A stretch of 14,630 bases of DNA from CAVZRC01 sp052148775 (GTDB lineage: Bacteria; Planctomycetota; Planctomycetia; Isosphaerales; Isosphaeraceae). The first letter of the stretch is position 1. The number at the start of each line of letters is the position of its first letter. Made by a program: the position numbers and the translations under genes. The stretch covers positions 1 through 14,630 of the forward strand of contig JBKQHM010000369.1 in NCBI GenBank assembly GCA_052148775.1, given 5' to 3'. Positions 1 to 6,840 of the stretch are shown piece by piece. The notes under the pieces were generated by a model. It saw only the letters and a list, made by a program, of their open reading frames with translations, did no database searches and was not told the DNA's origin.

Positions 1-1788
1 CTCGCCGAAGATCATGAACAGGTTGCCGGCGCCGGTGTTCTTGAGGGTGTCGCCGATCAGGAGGTCGGGGTTCATTCGAGCCGGAAGAACCGTGAGCTTG
101 CCGTAGCGCTTGGCTTCCTCCGAGACATGCGGGTCGAAGGCGAAGCCGCAAACGATCAGGATGTCGAAGCCGATGCCGGAGACGGCTTCCTTGGCGGCTT
201 CCTTGACTTGCTGGGACGTGACGGTGCCGTACTCCGGCCCGATCGTCACGGCGACGCGCCGGGTCTTGCCGTCGCCGTTGGTGTACTCGCCCGTGGCGTG
301 AATCCAGGACCCGGCATGCGGCTCCAGGCGGTCGAACGTGAGCCGCTCGTTTTTGAACGTGTTCTGAACCCCGGCCTTCCGGAGATTGTCGAGGATCATC
401 GTCGCGAAGTCGGCCCGGCCGGGTTGCTTCTGGCCGATCCGCTCGGATTCCGGGCGTTCGTCGTCGGTCGAGACGATCCGGTCGGGAGACAGGCTCTCGA
501 CCGTGAACGGCCCGCTGACCCGGATCTGGTTCTTGTCTTCGTAGGGCTGGTCAAAGAGTGTCTCGGACCCGGCATGGCGGCGGATGGCGGCGTCGATCTC
601 GCCGCGGTTCATCCCTTCCCGGATTTCGGGGTTGTTGGCGATCGACTTGAGAGTGACGTGAGGGACGCGCTTGTAGACAAATCCCTTGCGGATGTCCCGG
701 GCGGTCGAGTAGCTCGGCGGCTCTTGCCCGGTCAGTTCGGCTTCCTTCTTGAGCCCCTCGGGAGAGTCGGCGAGAAGGTAATAGGGGAACTTGGCGGCCA
801 TCAACCGGGTTCGGGCCAGAGCCAGGGCAACCCGGCTCGTGTCGATCGTGATCCAACGCCGGCCCCACTGTTCCGCGACGTAAGCAGTGGTTCCCGATCC
901 GCATGTCGGATCGAGAACGAGGTCGCCAGGATCGGTGGTCATGAGCAGGCATCGGGAAACCACTGAAGTCGCCGTCTGAACGGCATAGATCTTGGGATCT
1001 GCTCGACTCTGGATACCCCCGACGTCTATCCATGTGTTCGCAAGACCGAATGCGGGAAAATCATCCAAGAATCGAACGTAACTCAGTGAATTGCCCGTGA
1101 CCTGAACCCGCCCTGCGACGATCAATCTGTTCATTCCTTCGCGGTGGGTCTTCCACTCTCCCTGCTGAGGGAGGAATGACCGATCCCTCACGTTTACCGG
1201 ATAATAACCGGTCCGGGCTTCTCGGATTCGAGGGGAGGTCAGGTTGTCCAATCTGAAAGGTCTGGCCCCCTTGGGCAGACTCGTCGGATCTTGACGCTCG
1301 CTGGGGAGCAACGGACGTCGGGAATTGTCGAGAAGTTCTACTTGATCGTACTTGCCGGCTCCCCCGCCTCTGATTGCCTTCTCCAGGTAAAGCGGGCGGT
1401 ATTTCATCCGATCAGCATCTTTGGCATACCAAATTACGTAGTCTGATGTGTTGGGGAGGTACCGACCGGTCGTTGATGCCGTCTTGGAAAAGGATATCAA
1501 TGAAATAATATTGTCGCTGCCGAATGTTTCATCCAGGATGCAACGGACCAGATGTACGTTTTCGTCCCCGATCCGTACGAATATGCAACCCGTGTCTGTC
1601 AGTAACTCCCGAGCCGCAACGAGTCGGTCCCGAAGATAAGCCAGGTAGGAATGAATCCCAATCTTCCAGGTGTCCCGGAACGCACGGATCTGCTCCGGCT
1701 GCCGCGAGGTATCCTCAAGCTTCCCGTCCTTCACGTCTCGCTTGCGCGTCGAGACCTGCCAGTTCGACCCATACTTGATTCCATAGGA
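1..1788 (-). pseudogene. Type III restriction-modification DNA methyltransferase (Mod), C-terminal part after the frameshift, cut by the window edge
   Basis: The minus frame that starts just after the frameshift at 1789 is open for all 596 codons to the window edge, with no stop. It resumes the methyltransferase as SYGIKYGSNWQVSTRKRDVK, the segment that follows the DPPY motif in type III Mod proteins. Further on are the AdoMet-binding motif I, LDPTCGSGTT (about 915-886), then GRRWITIDTSRVALA. This order, catalytic motif before AdoMet motif, is the beta class of N6-adenine methyltransferases. The frame reaches LIGDTLKNTGAGNLFMIFGE at the edge; from memory of the family about 100 residues are missing beyond it. 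Codons between about 1040 and 1700, roughly the target-recognition region, are much richer in A/T than those on either side. The frame has no start of its own with a visible ribosome binding site, so it is probably untranslated unless ribosomes shift frame. Family assignment is secure; loss of function is inferred. Confidence 0.85.
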
Positions 1789-2284
1789 CGGGGTCGATGT
1801 AGATCATCTGAACCTTGCCCTTGAGCCCCTCTTTCTCGGCAAGGCTCGTCATGACCTGAAGCAAATTGCCCAGGATCATGCGGTTCGCCCAGTGCTGATC
1901 GTGCTGGTAGAACTCGACTTTGTGGTCAAATTCCATCGCCTCGAAGTCGTCGAAGAACCCGGGAAGGAAGCCGCCGTTGTCGGGCTTCGTCGTCTTCCGC
2001 GCCTCGACGGCGTCGATGATGACGCGGGGCTCGATGACTTCCTGGATATAGATCGGGACGACATCGACTTCGAGCGGTTCCCGGTCTTGCTCGTCTTTGT
2101 CCTTCCAGACGAGTTGCGGATCGAGCGACGGATCGCGGGGATAGAGCATCTTCGGCGGGGTCGTCTCGTCGGCGGCGTCGAAGTCGCGAAGCTCCTCGGT
2201 CGGGATGTTCTTGCGGGTCTCTTTGTGCCGGATGGCGTCGAGCTCGGGGAGCGTGGGCGTTGGCTCTTTCTTCTTGCGTGCCAT
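1715..2284 (-). pseudogene. Type III restriction-modification DNA methyltransferase (Mod), N-terminal part up to the frameshift
   Basis: This is the native start of mod. The ATG at 2284 shares one base with the TGA of the upstream HEPN gene (TGATG), so translation is coupled. The first 165 codons read like a type III Mod, with LYPRDPSLDPQLVWK, VEFYQHDQHWANRMILG and QMIYIDP, the last leading into the catalytic DPPY motif. There the sequence reads GACCCCGTCCTATGG. One base too many separates DP from YG, so the ORF runs about 24 foreign residues and stops at 1715. Removing any single base restores the frame but gives DPSYG or DPAYG instead of DPPYG, so at least two changes separate this site from an active one. 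The product would lack the AdoMet-binding motif and should be inactive. Downstream the correct frame is intact, so the lesion looks recent. Confidence 0.85.
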
Positions 2285-2634
2285 CAGGGTTTCGGCTCCT
2301 GTTCCTGGGCTTCGATCTGGCCGAGGTCCAGGATCAAACGAGGGGCATGAACCTGCGCCACCGCCCAGATCAACTGGAAATCGACCTCGTCGAAGGAGTG
2401 GGCGACACGATCACGCATCCCGGTAATTTGCCTCCAAGGCACTCCGGGATGACGAGCCCGGAACTCGGGTGAGAGCCGCTTCGCTCCCTCACCAATGACC
2501 ACGATCTCATAGAGCACGGCGGACCGGGTTTTCCGATCGGCCTCGAATGAGGCTTGGGAATGGCCGCGGATATGCTCCACGAGGGCCACGGCGGCCTCGC
2601 GAATCCGCGCGACATACCCCAGGTCGGGATTCAT
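2284..2634 (-). CDS. HEPN domain protein, DUF86/HepT-like toxin with altered HxY motif
   Basis: A 116-residue protein of the DUF86 family, the HEPN ribonuclease partner in MNT-HEPN toxin-antitoxin pairs. It shows the usual layout: an N-terminal helix (YVARIREAAVALVEHIRG), then LYEIVVIGEGAKRLSPEFR, WRQITGMRDRVAHSFDEVD and a C-terminal helix. The active-site motif RX4H is present as R74-DRVA-H79. In characterised HepT proteins this motif continues HXY, and the Tyr is AMPylated by the MNT antitoxin; here that position is Phe81 (HSF). The predicted RNase residues are kept and the modification site is lost. It overlaps the MNT gene upstream (ATGA at 2631-2634) and mod downstream (TGATG), so it is the third gene of a four-gene operon with a broken type III restriction-modification system. 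Toxicity is inferred from the family. The gene is intact although both larger neighbours are damaged. Confidence 0.85.
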   Translation of the reverse strand: MNPDLGYVARIREAAVALVEHIRGHSQASFEADRKTRSAVLYEIVVIGEGAKRLSPEFRARHPGVPWRQITGMRDRVAHSFDEVDFQLIWAVAQVHAPRLILDLGQIEAQEQEPKP

Positions 2635-2960
2635 AGGATTCTCTTGGCCGAGCCGAATACCTGGGCCTTGCGGATCTGGTTCGCACTCTGCTCGAGGCCC
2701 CGCCGGGAAGCCACGTGGACCTTGCGATGCATCACCCCGGAGAGGTCGTTCTCAAGGTCGTCGAGCTTGGACCCCCACGGCCCGTAGTCGTCACCCTCGA
2801 ACATCACGAGGAACAGGATCTCATCGTCGGCTCCGGGCGACTCTTGGCGGTCCAATCCGCAAACGGAAAGCTCCGAGACTCCGTACCGACGACTCAGTTC
2901 GTGAATGCGCTCCAGCGGTAGATGCATGGCCAGTTCCGGATGATCGTGACCGATGCTCAT
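2631..2960 (-). CDS. MNT-type nucleotidyltransferase antitoxin with degenerate catalytic site
   Basis: A 109-residue protein whose outline matches minimal nucleotidyltransferases (MntA type). It has a lead helix (PLERIHELSRRYGVSELSV), the turn and strand that should hold the active site, and a C-terminal segment (ANQIRKAQVFGSAKRIL). Compared with the usual GS-X10-DXD pattern, every signature residue differs: GS is Gly35-Leu36, the two Asp positions are Glu47 and Leu49 (DDEILFLV), and the third metal-binding Asp is His82 (KVHVAS). Spacing is unchanged, so the fold is probably kept but nucleotide transfer is unlikely. The ATG at 2960 overlaps the TGA of res, and its own TGA overlaps the HEPN start. 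In active pairs this enzyme silences HEPN by AMPylating its Tyr; that Tyr is also gone here. It may act as a binding-only antitoxin. The family call rests on pattern and context because the motif is lost. Confidence 0.7.
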   Translation of the reverse strand: MSIGHDHPELAMHLPLERIHELSRRYGVSELSVCGLDRQESPGADDEILFLVMFEGDDYGPWGSKLDDLENDLSGVMHRKVHVASRRGLEQSANQIRKAQVFGSAKRIL

Positions 2961-4018
2961 GATCGGACTCCCGGGGAGTTTGAAGGGGTGTCTCGGTTCG
3001 TGACGGCACGGATTGACTCCACCACATCATCATACGGGTCGGTGACTTCCAGGAAAACCCAGCGTCCGAAGCCGCCGTGATTGTTCACGGCCGGAATCCA
3101 GAGCGTGCGTGCCGTCGCCGTCTTGGCGTCCTTGTCCTTCTTCCGCTCGCCGGTCACTTCGAGGATCAGGTTGAGGGCTCGGTCCCTTCCGCCTCCATCG
3201 TCGATCCGGATGAGGAAGTCGGGGTAATACTGCCGCTCGACGCCGTTGATCGTGTAGGGGATCGAGAACCCGAGGCTCTGATTCTTGACGTAGGCGACGA
3301 CTTCGACCATCTCTTCGAGGTTATGAGCGAGCTTGGCTTCCCAGTCGCTGTCAAGCGCGACGTGCGAGACATGGCACTTGTCGGCCCGGGTCTTGTAGGT
3401 CGCCCGGATCGTGTGGAAATCGACGTAGCGACTCGTCCCGACGGTCTCGTAAGGGCGAAGGATCGGCTTGAGCGTCGTCGTCCCCGCGGTGGATTGGACG
3501 ATCGAGCGGTAAATCCGGTCGGCGGCTTCATGGGCGAACCGGACGAACATGGGCAGTTGCGGGAACGTCCCGCCCTTGCAGCGTAGGCATTCGTCGAGCC
3601 AGCGCCGGGTGATCGTCAGGAGTTGCGGAAAGAGCCAGGGCTTATCGTGTCCCACGTCGTCCCGGTAGTATTTCTCGAGGATCAGCTTGGCGAGCCGGAA
3701 GGCAACGTTGCCATAGAGGCTATGGAGAGCTCCCTGAAGCTCGACCGGTAGCTTCGGCTCGCCTCCGATGGCTTCGGTCTTCCGACCCTTACGAGGTAGC
3801 TCCTCACGGATCCGTGGCCAGAGATTGCGATAGGTCGGTTGATCGCCCATCATCGAGTCATCGGCGACGGGAACCCGGGGGATCTTGACGATTCCCGACT
3901 CGATGGCGTCGATCAGCGAGAAGTCGGAGACGACCCAGGGAAAGAGCGTCCCTTCTCGGTAGCCTGAACCGCAGAGAAAGAACGGGGTCGCCGATAGGTC
4001 GTAAATTGCCCGGATGCC
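2957..4018 (-). pseudogene. Type III restriction endonuclease (Res), C-terminal part with internal deletion
   Basis: Read from about 4018 this frame is open to the TGA at 2957. It begins GIRAIYDLSATPFFLCGSGY, which is helicase motif III (SAT) and what follows it in Res proteins of the BPTD_3080 type, then WVVSDFSLIDAIESGIVKIP and VELQGALHSLYGN. At that point (about 3711) it jumps to VAFRLAKLILEKYYR, which lies after the second helicase domain in full-length relatives, so motifs IV-VI are missing in frame. The C-terminal nuclease part is complete: DKCHVSHVALDSDWEAKLA, then YYPDFLIRIDD and LNLILEVTGE, a PD-(D/E)XK-type core with Thr where Lys is usual, and GGFGRWVFLEVTDPY. An internal ATG at 3853 could start a 298-residue nuclease-only product; no convincing ribosome binding site was identified for it. 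It is coupled by ATGA to the MNT gene. Without an ATPase it cannot act as a normal type III enzyme. Confidence 0.8.
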
Positions 4019-4467
4019 GGGTTCGATGAATCGTTGGCGTCGCGGAGCCAGTTCTCAATCCAGTTGTCGCCGACTTTCCGCGCGGATTCGGTGAGATAGA
4101 CGAGCGTCTCGAGGGCCTCAACCTGACAGAAGAAGAGCTTGTTTTCGCGGTCGGGGTTGGTCCAGTGCCGCAACAGGGAGCGCGTGACGTGGGTAACTCC
4201 CTGATAGTCGCCTTCCCGCCAGTGCTTGACCCGTTCCCGGATCCGGTTGACTTGCTCGTTCAGCTCGATACGGTCCTGGGTCCATTCGGTGTCGAAGACG
4301 AGTTGCTTGCCCTTCTTCTTGGGCGGGGGGATCGGGACGAAGTAGGCGCTCGACCGGCGAGTCTCATCGATCTCGTTGGTGATCCCCTCGTCGCCGAACC
4401 GGAAGTGCCGGGTCGGCTCCCGATAGGGCGAGTTGAGGATCGGGTTCTCGATGAGCGTGTCCGCCAT
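3913..4467 (-). pseudogene. Type III restriction endonuclease (Res), N-terminal part
   Basis: The start of res is the ATG at 4467, preceded by an in-frame TAG at 4479-4477 and a purine-rich AGGGACGAAGG. Residues 1 to about 150 read MADTLIENPILNSPYREP, FRFGDEGITNEIDETRR, FDTEWTQDRIELNEQVNRIR, LFFCQVEALETLVYLTE and WIENWLRDANDSSNP, a typical N-terminus of this Res family. Family members continue into a Walker A segment (MATGSGKT) and later a DExH box. Here the native sequence ends after SSNP at about 4018 and jumps, out of frame, to helicase motif III. The remaining codons to 3913 are read in the wrong frame. The removed stretch would hold the whole first RecA-like ATPase core, by recollection well over 150 residues. 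The junction lies in a short perfect palindrome, CCCGG-ATG-CCGGG (4009-4021). Confidence 0.8.
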
Positions 4468-4548
4468 CCTTCGTCCCTATGACGCTATCGGCGCGTTCGC
4501 AGAACAAGAGCATGGACGCACGGCCCGCTCTATCGATCGGGTTGAGGC

Positions 4549-4799
4549 TCATCGGCCACCCTCCTTCGAGGCGGCCTTGACCATCGCAACAATTCCGGCG
4601 CGAACCGCCTCGGGCAGTCGATCCCAGGCGTCGATGACTGTCGCCAAGCCCGGGTCGGTTGGTCGCAACCCGGTAGCAGTCGAGGGACGGACAGGGTCGT
4701 TTACTGCCGCATGCTGGCGGACTTGACCGGGGCTACCGCCTTGCCCTAACCCCTTTGCTACGTCGGCTCTAGGCGGATTCTGCCGGCTACTGTCGTGAA
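4549..4799 (-). pseudogene. C-terminal remnant resembling a planctomycete site-specific integrase
   Basis: From the 3' end of the tRNA gene a minus frame is open without a start codon to a TGA at 4551-4549. Its last residues, TDPGLATVIDAWDRLPEAVR followed by AGIVAMVKAASKEGGR, resemble the acidic/amphipathic tail (pattern DLA-V--AW--LP--I-AGI-AMV) that I associate with site-specific integrases of planctomycetes. No catalytic region is present; the frame enters the tRNA at 4800, so only the tail is left. Its TGA overlaps a short ATG-led ORF (4552-4364) by ATGA, but that ORF mostly overlaps res out of frame and is not supported. The position beside the tRNA 3' end, where tyrosine integrases usually lie within integrated islands, supports the reading. 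Recognition is from a short motif only, so the family is tentative. Confidence 0.45.
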
Positions 4800-4873
4800 T
4801 ACCGGGGAGGCGACTCGAACGCCTGACCTGCGGATTATGAGACCGCCGCTCTAACCAGCTGAGCTACCCCGGC
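4800..4873 (-). tRNA. tRNA-Met (anticodon CAT), elongator type
   Basis: A 74-nt cloverleaf. The acceptor GCCGGGG pairs with CCCCGGT (six Watson-Crick pairs plus a terminal G-U), followed by discriminator A. TA linker; D arm GCTC / AGCTGGTTA / GAGC; anticodon stem-loop GCGGT / CTCATAA / TCCGC with the T-T pair at 31-39; variable loop AGGTC; T arm AGGCG / TTCGAGT / CGCCT. CCA is not encoded. The paired acceptor end argues against initiator tRNA. An Ile2 tRNA with modified CAT anticodon cannot be excluded from sequence alone. The gene is intact and its 3' end is the right boundary of the putative island. Confidence 0.95.
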
Positions 4874-5102
4874 GCACAAAAGAATAGCCTCGCGCTATCC
4901 ATCGCGAGATGATTCCCTTCGACCAGTTTAAACTACCAGATGGCTCCACCGACTGCAAGGCGGCCCGATCCTCGTGCGATCGCCCTTCTCAACGGTCTCG
5001 GGATCGATTCTACTCTCATTGAGTCCGTCGTCCACCAATGAATCACGAGCAACGGCCGCGGGACGACGGACAACGAACAATGGACAAAGGACAACCGGAC
5101 GA
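4874..5102. other. Intergenic region between tRNA-Met and ettA
   Basis: 229 bases with no supported gene. It holds a 6-bp inverted repeat, CTCGCG / CGCGAG (4889-4908, 8-nt loop), upstream of the tRNA, and a purine-rich repeat just before ettA. Promoters for the divergent tRNA and ettA must lie here, but no convincing consensus boxes were found. Confidence 0.5.
5062..5100 (+). repeat. Imperfect GGACAA-type short repeats ahead of ettA
   Basis: The bases before the ettA start carry several imperfect copies of (G)GACAA, as in GACGGACAACGAACAATGG, then GACAAAGGACAACCGGAC. The AAGGA at about 5087-5091 could serve as a distant ribosome binding site, 11 bases from the ATG at 5103. No role is evident. 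Confidence 0.4.
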
Positions 5103-6776
5103 ATGGCCGCGCAATATATCTTCCGAATCGAAAGCCTGTCCAAAGCTTACGGCAAGAAAGAAGTGCTCAAGAACATCTGGCTGTCGTTCTACCCGGGTGC
5201 CAAGATCGGCGTGATCGGGAGCAACGGGTCGGGCAAGAGCACGCTCCTGAAGATCATGGCCGGCCTCGAGACCGACTTCCACGGCTCGGCGACGCCGGCG
5301 TCAGGGATCTCCATCGGCTACGTGCCCCAGGAGCCGATGCTCGACCCGACGCTCGACGTCCGCGGCAACGTCGAGGTCGCCGTCGCGCCGATCCGCGCGC
5401 ATCTCGCCCGGTTCGACGAGATCAACGCCCGGCTCGGCGAAGGGCCCGATCCCGACGAGATGGACGCACTCCTGGAAGAACAGGCCAGAGTCCAGGATGC
5501 AATCGAGGCCTCCGAAGGGTGGGACCTCGACCGTCGCGTAGAGATCGCCATGGACGCCATGCGCCTCCCGCCCGGCGACGCCGACGTCAGCACCCTCTCC
5601 GGGGGCGAGCGCCGGCGCGTCGCCCTGTGCAAGATCCTGCTGGAACGCCCCGATCTCCTGCTGCTCGACGAGCCCACCAATCACCTCGACGCCGAGAGCG
5701 TCGCCTGGCTCGAACGCCACCTGGAGGATTACCCCGGGACCGTCGTGAGCGTCACCCACGACCGCTATTTCCTCGACAACGTCGCTAAGTGGATCCTCGA
5801 GCTCGACCGCGGGCAGGGAATCCCCTGGGAGGGGAACTACTCCTCCTGGCTCGAGCAGAAGCAGGCGCGGCTCGCCCTGGAGGAGAAGCAGGAGAGCAGC
5901 CGTCGCAAGCAGCTCACCCGCGAGCTGGAGTGGGTCCGCATGTCCCCCCGCGCCCGAGTGGCCAAGAACCGGGCGCGGCTCCAGCGCTACGAGCAGATGG
6001 CCAGCCAGGAAGCCGACAAGCGCGAGGAGGCCGTCGTCCTCCAGATCCCGCCCGGCCCCCACCTGGGTACCCTGGTCGTCGAGTCCGCGGACGTCGCCAA
6101 GGGCTACGGTGACCGGCTTTTGTTCGAAGGCATGAGCTTCCGCCTCCCGCCCGGCGGGATCGTCGGCGTCATCGGGCCCAACGGCGCCGGCAAGACCACC
6201 CTGTTCCGTATGATCGTCGGCGAGGAGAAGCCCGACCGCGGAGACCTCCGGGTCGGCGACTCTGTCGTGATCTCCTACGTCGACCAGAACCGAGACGCAC
6301 TGTCTCCCGAGAACACCACGTTCCAGGAGATCACCGGCGGCCAGGATCAGATCTCGCTGGGCAAGCGCAAGGTGCCGGCTCGGGCCTACGTCGCCTCGTT
6401 CAACTTCAAGGGATCCGACCAGGAGAAGAAGGTGGGGCTGCTCTCCGGCGGCGAGCGGAACCGCGTTCATCTCGCCAAGCTCCTCAAGAGCGGCGGCAAC
6501 CTCCTGCTCCTCGACGAGCCGACCAACGACCTGGACGTCGAGATGCTCCGGGCCCTGGAAGAGGCCCTGATCGACTTCGGCGGCTGCGCCGTGGTCATCA
6601 GCCACGACCGATGGTTCCTCGACCGGATCGCCACCCATATCCTGGCGTTCGAAGGGGACAGTCAGGTCGTCTGGTGCGACGGCAATTATCAGACCTACGA
6701 GGCCCAGCGCAAGGAACGCCTCGGCATCGACGCCGACCAGCCGCATCGCATCCGGTACAAGTCGTTGACGCGATGA
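5103..6776 (+). CDS. ettA: Energy-dependent translational throttle protein EttA (ABC-F ATPase)
   Basis: A 557-residue soluble ABC-F protein, about the length of E. coli EttA (555). It binds the ribosomal E site and gates early elongation according to the ATP/ADP ratio (family knowledge). Domain 1: Walker A GSNGSGKST at about 39-47, signature LSGGERRR at about 164, Walker B LLLLDEPTNHLD at about 183-194, then the switch VTHDRYFLDNVAKWILELD. The linker follows, with RELEWVRMSPRARVAKNRAR typical of EttA. Domain 2: Walker A GPNGAGKTT at about 357, signature LSGGERNR at about 447, LLLLDEPTNDLD and ISHDRWFLDRIATHILAFEG. The arm insert of EttA is present between Walker A and signature of domain 1. 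The start at 5103 (MAAQYIFRIESLSKAYGKKE) matches the family N-terminus; an upstream in-frame GTG at 4974 would add 43 residues of repeat-derived sequence and is rejected. A chromosomal housekeeping gene. Confidence 0.95.
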   Translation: MAAQYIFRIESLSKAYGKKEVLKNIWLSFYPGAKIGVIGSNGSGKSTLLKIMAGLETDFHGSATPASGISIGYVPQEPMLDPTLDVRGNVEVAVAPIRAHLARFDEINARLGEGPDPDEMDALLEEQARVQDAIEASEGWDLDRRVEIAMDAMRLPPGDADVSTLSGGERRRVALCKILLERPDLLLLDEPTNHLDAESVAWLERHLEDYPGTVVSVTHDRYFLDNVAKWILELDRGQGIPWEGNYSSWLEQKQARLALEEKQESSRRKQLTRELEWVRMSPRARVAKNRARLQRYEQMASQEADKREEAVVLQIPPGPHLGTLVVESADVAKGYGDRLLFEGMSFRLPPGGIVGVIGPNGAGKTTLFRMIVGEEKPDRGDLRVGDSVVISYVDQNRDALSPENTTFQEITGGQDQISLGKRKVPARAYVASFNFKGSDQEKKVGLLSGGERNRVHLAKLLKSGGNLLLLDEPTNDLDVEMLRALEEALIDFGGCAVVISHDRWFLDRIATHILAFEGDSQVVWCDGNYQTYEAQRKERLGIDADQPHRIRYKSLTR

Positions 6777-6830
6777 TGAGGCAGGCCGTACACACCCACG
6801 CCCTGATGACTGGCCGCCGCGAACCGCTAT

Positions 6831-6834
6831 GGAG
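6831..6834 (+). promoter_or_regulatory. Ribosome binding site that decides the SGNH hydrolase start
   Basis: GGAG lies six bases before the ATG at 6841, ideal spacing. The in-frame ATG at 6829 overlaps this site and has no purine-rich stretch of its own, so 6841 is preferred. Confidence 0.5.
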
Positions 6835-6840
6835 CACGTG

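Larger units (their letters stand above)
1..4799. mobile_element. Probable decayed genomic island inserted at the 3' end of tRNA-Met
   Basis: All genes from the left edge to 4799 lie on the minus strand. They comprise a type III restriction-modification system with an embedded MNT-HEPN pair and an integrase-like remnant, and they end exactly at the 3' end of a tRNA gene. To the right of the tRNA are ordinary chromosomal genes (ettA onward). tRNA 3' ends are classic integration sites, and the integrase normally sits next to the site. The other end, with a duplicated tRNA tail, would lie left of the window and is not seen. Extensive decay of integrase, res and mod suggests the element is fixed and no longer mobile. 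The boundary is inference from gene order. Confidence 0.45.

Noticed and set aside
127..966. 279-codon plus-strand frame at the left edge
   Set aside because: Opposite the mod C-terminal frame, which carries the AdoMet motif and family sequence throughout.
551..1033. 160-codon minus-strand frame in mod
   Set aside because: Out of frame with the real mod reading frame; Arg/Ser-rich shadow composition.
1786..1790. Programmed frameshifting at mod instead of mutation
   Set aside because: There is no slippery heptamer at the site, and restoring the frame still fails to give DPPY.
4364..4552. 62-codon minus frame overlapping the integrase-like remnant by ATGA
   Set aside because: Only its first 28 codons are outside res and the rest is a res shadow; no ribosome binding site or recognisable sequence, so it may be at most a leader peptide.
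4974..5102. Upstream GTG start for ettA
   Set aside because: The extra 43 residues are encoded by the GGACAA repeat region and do not resemble the EttA N-terminus.
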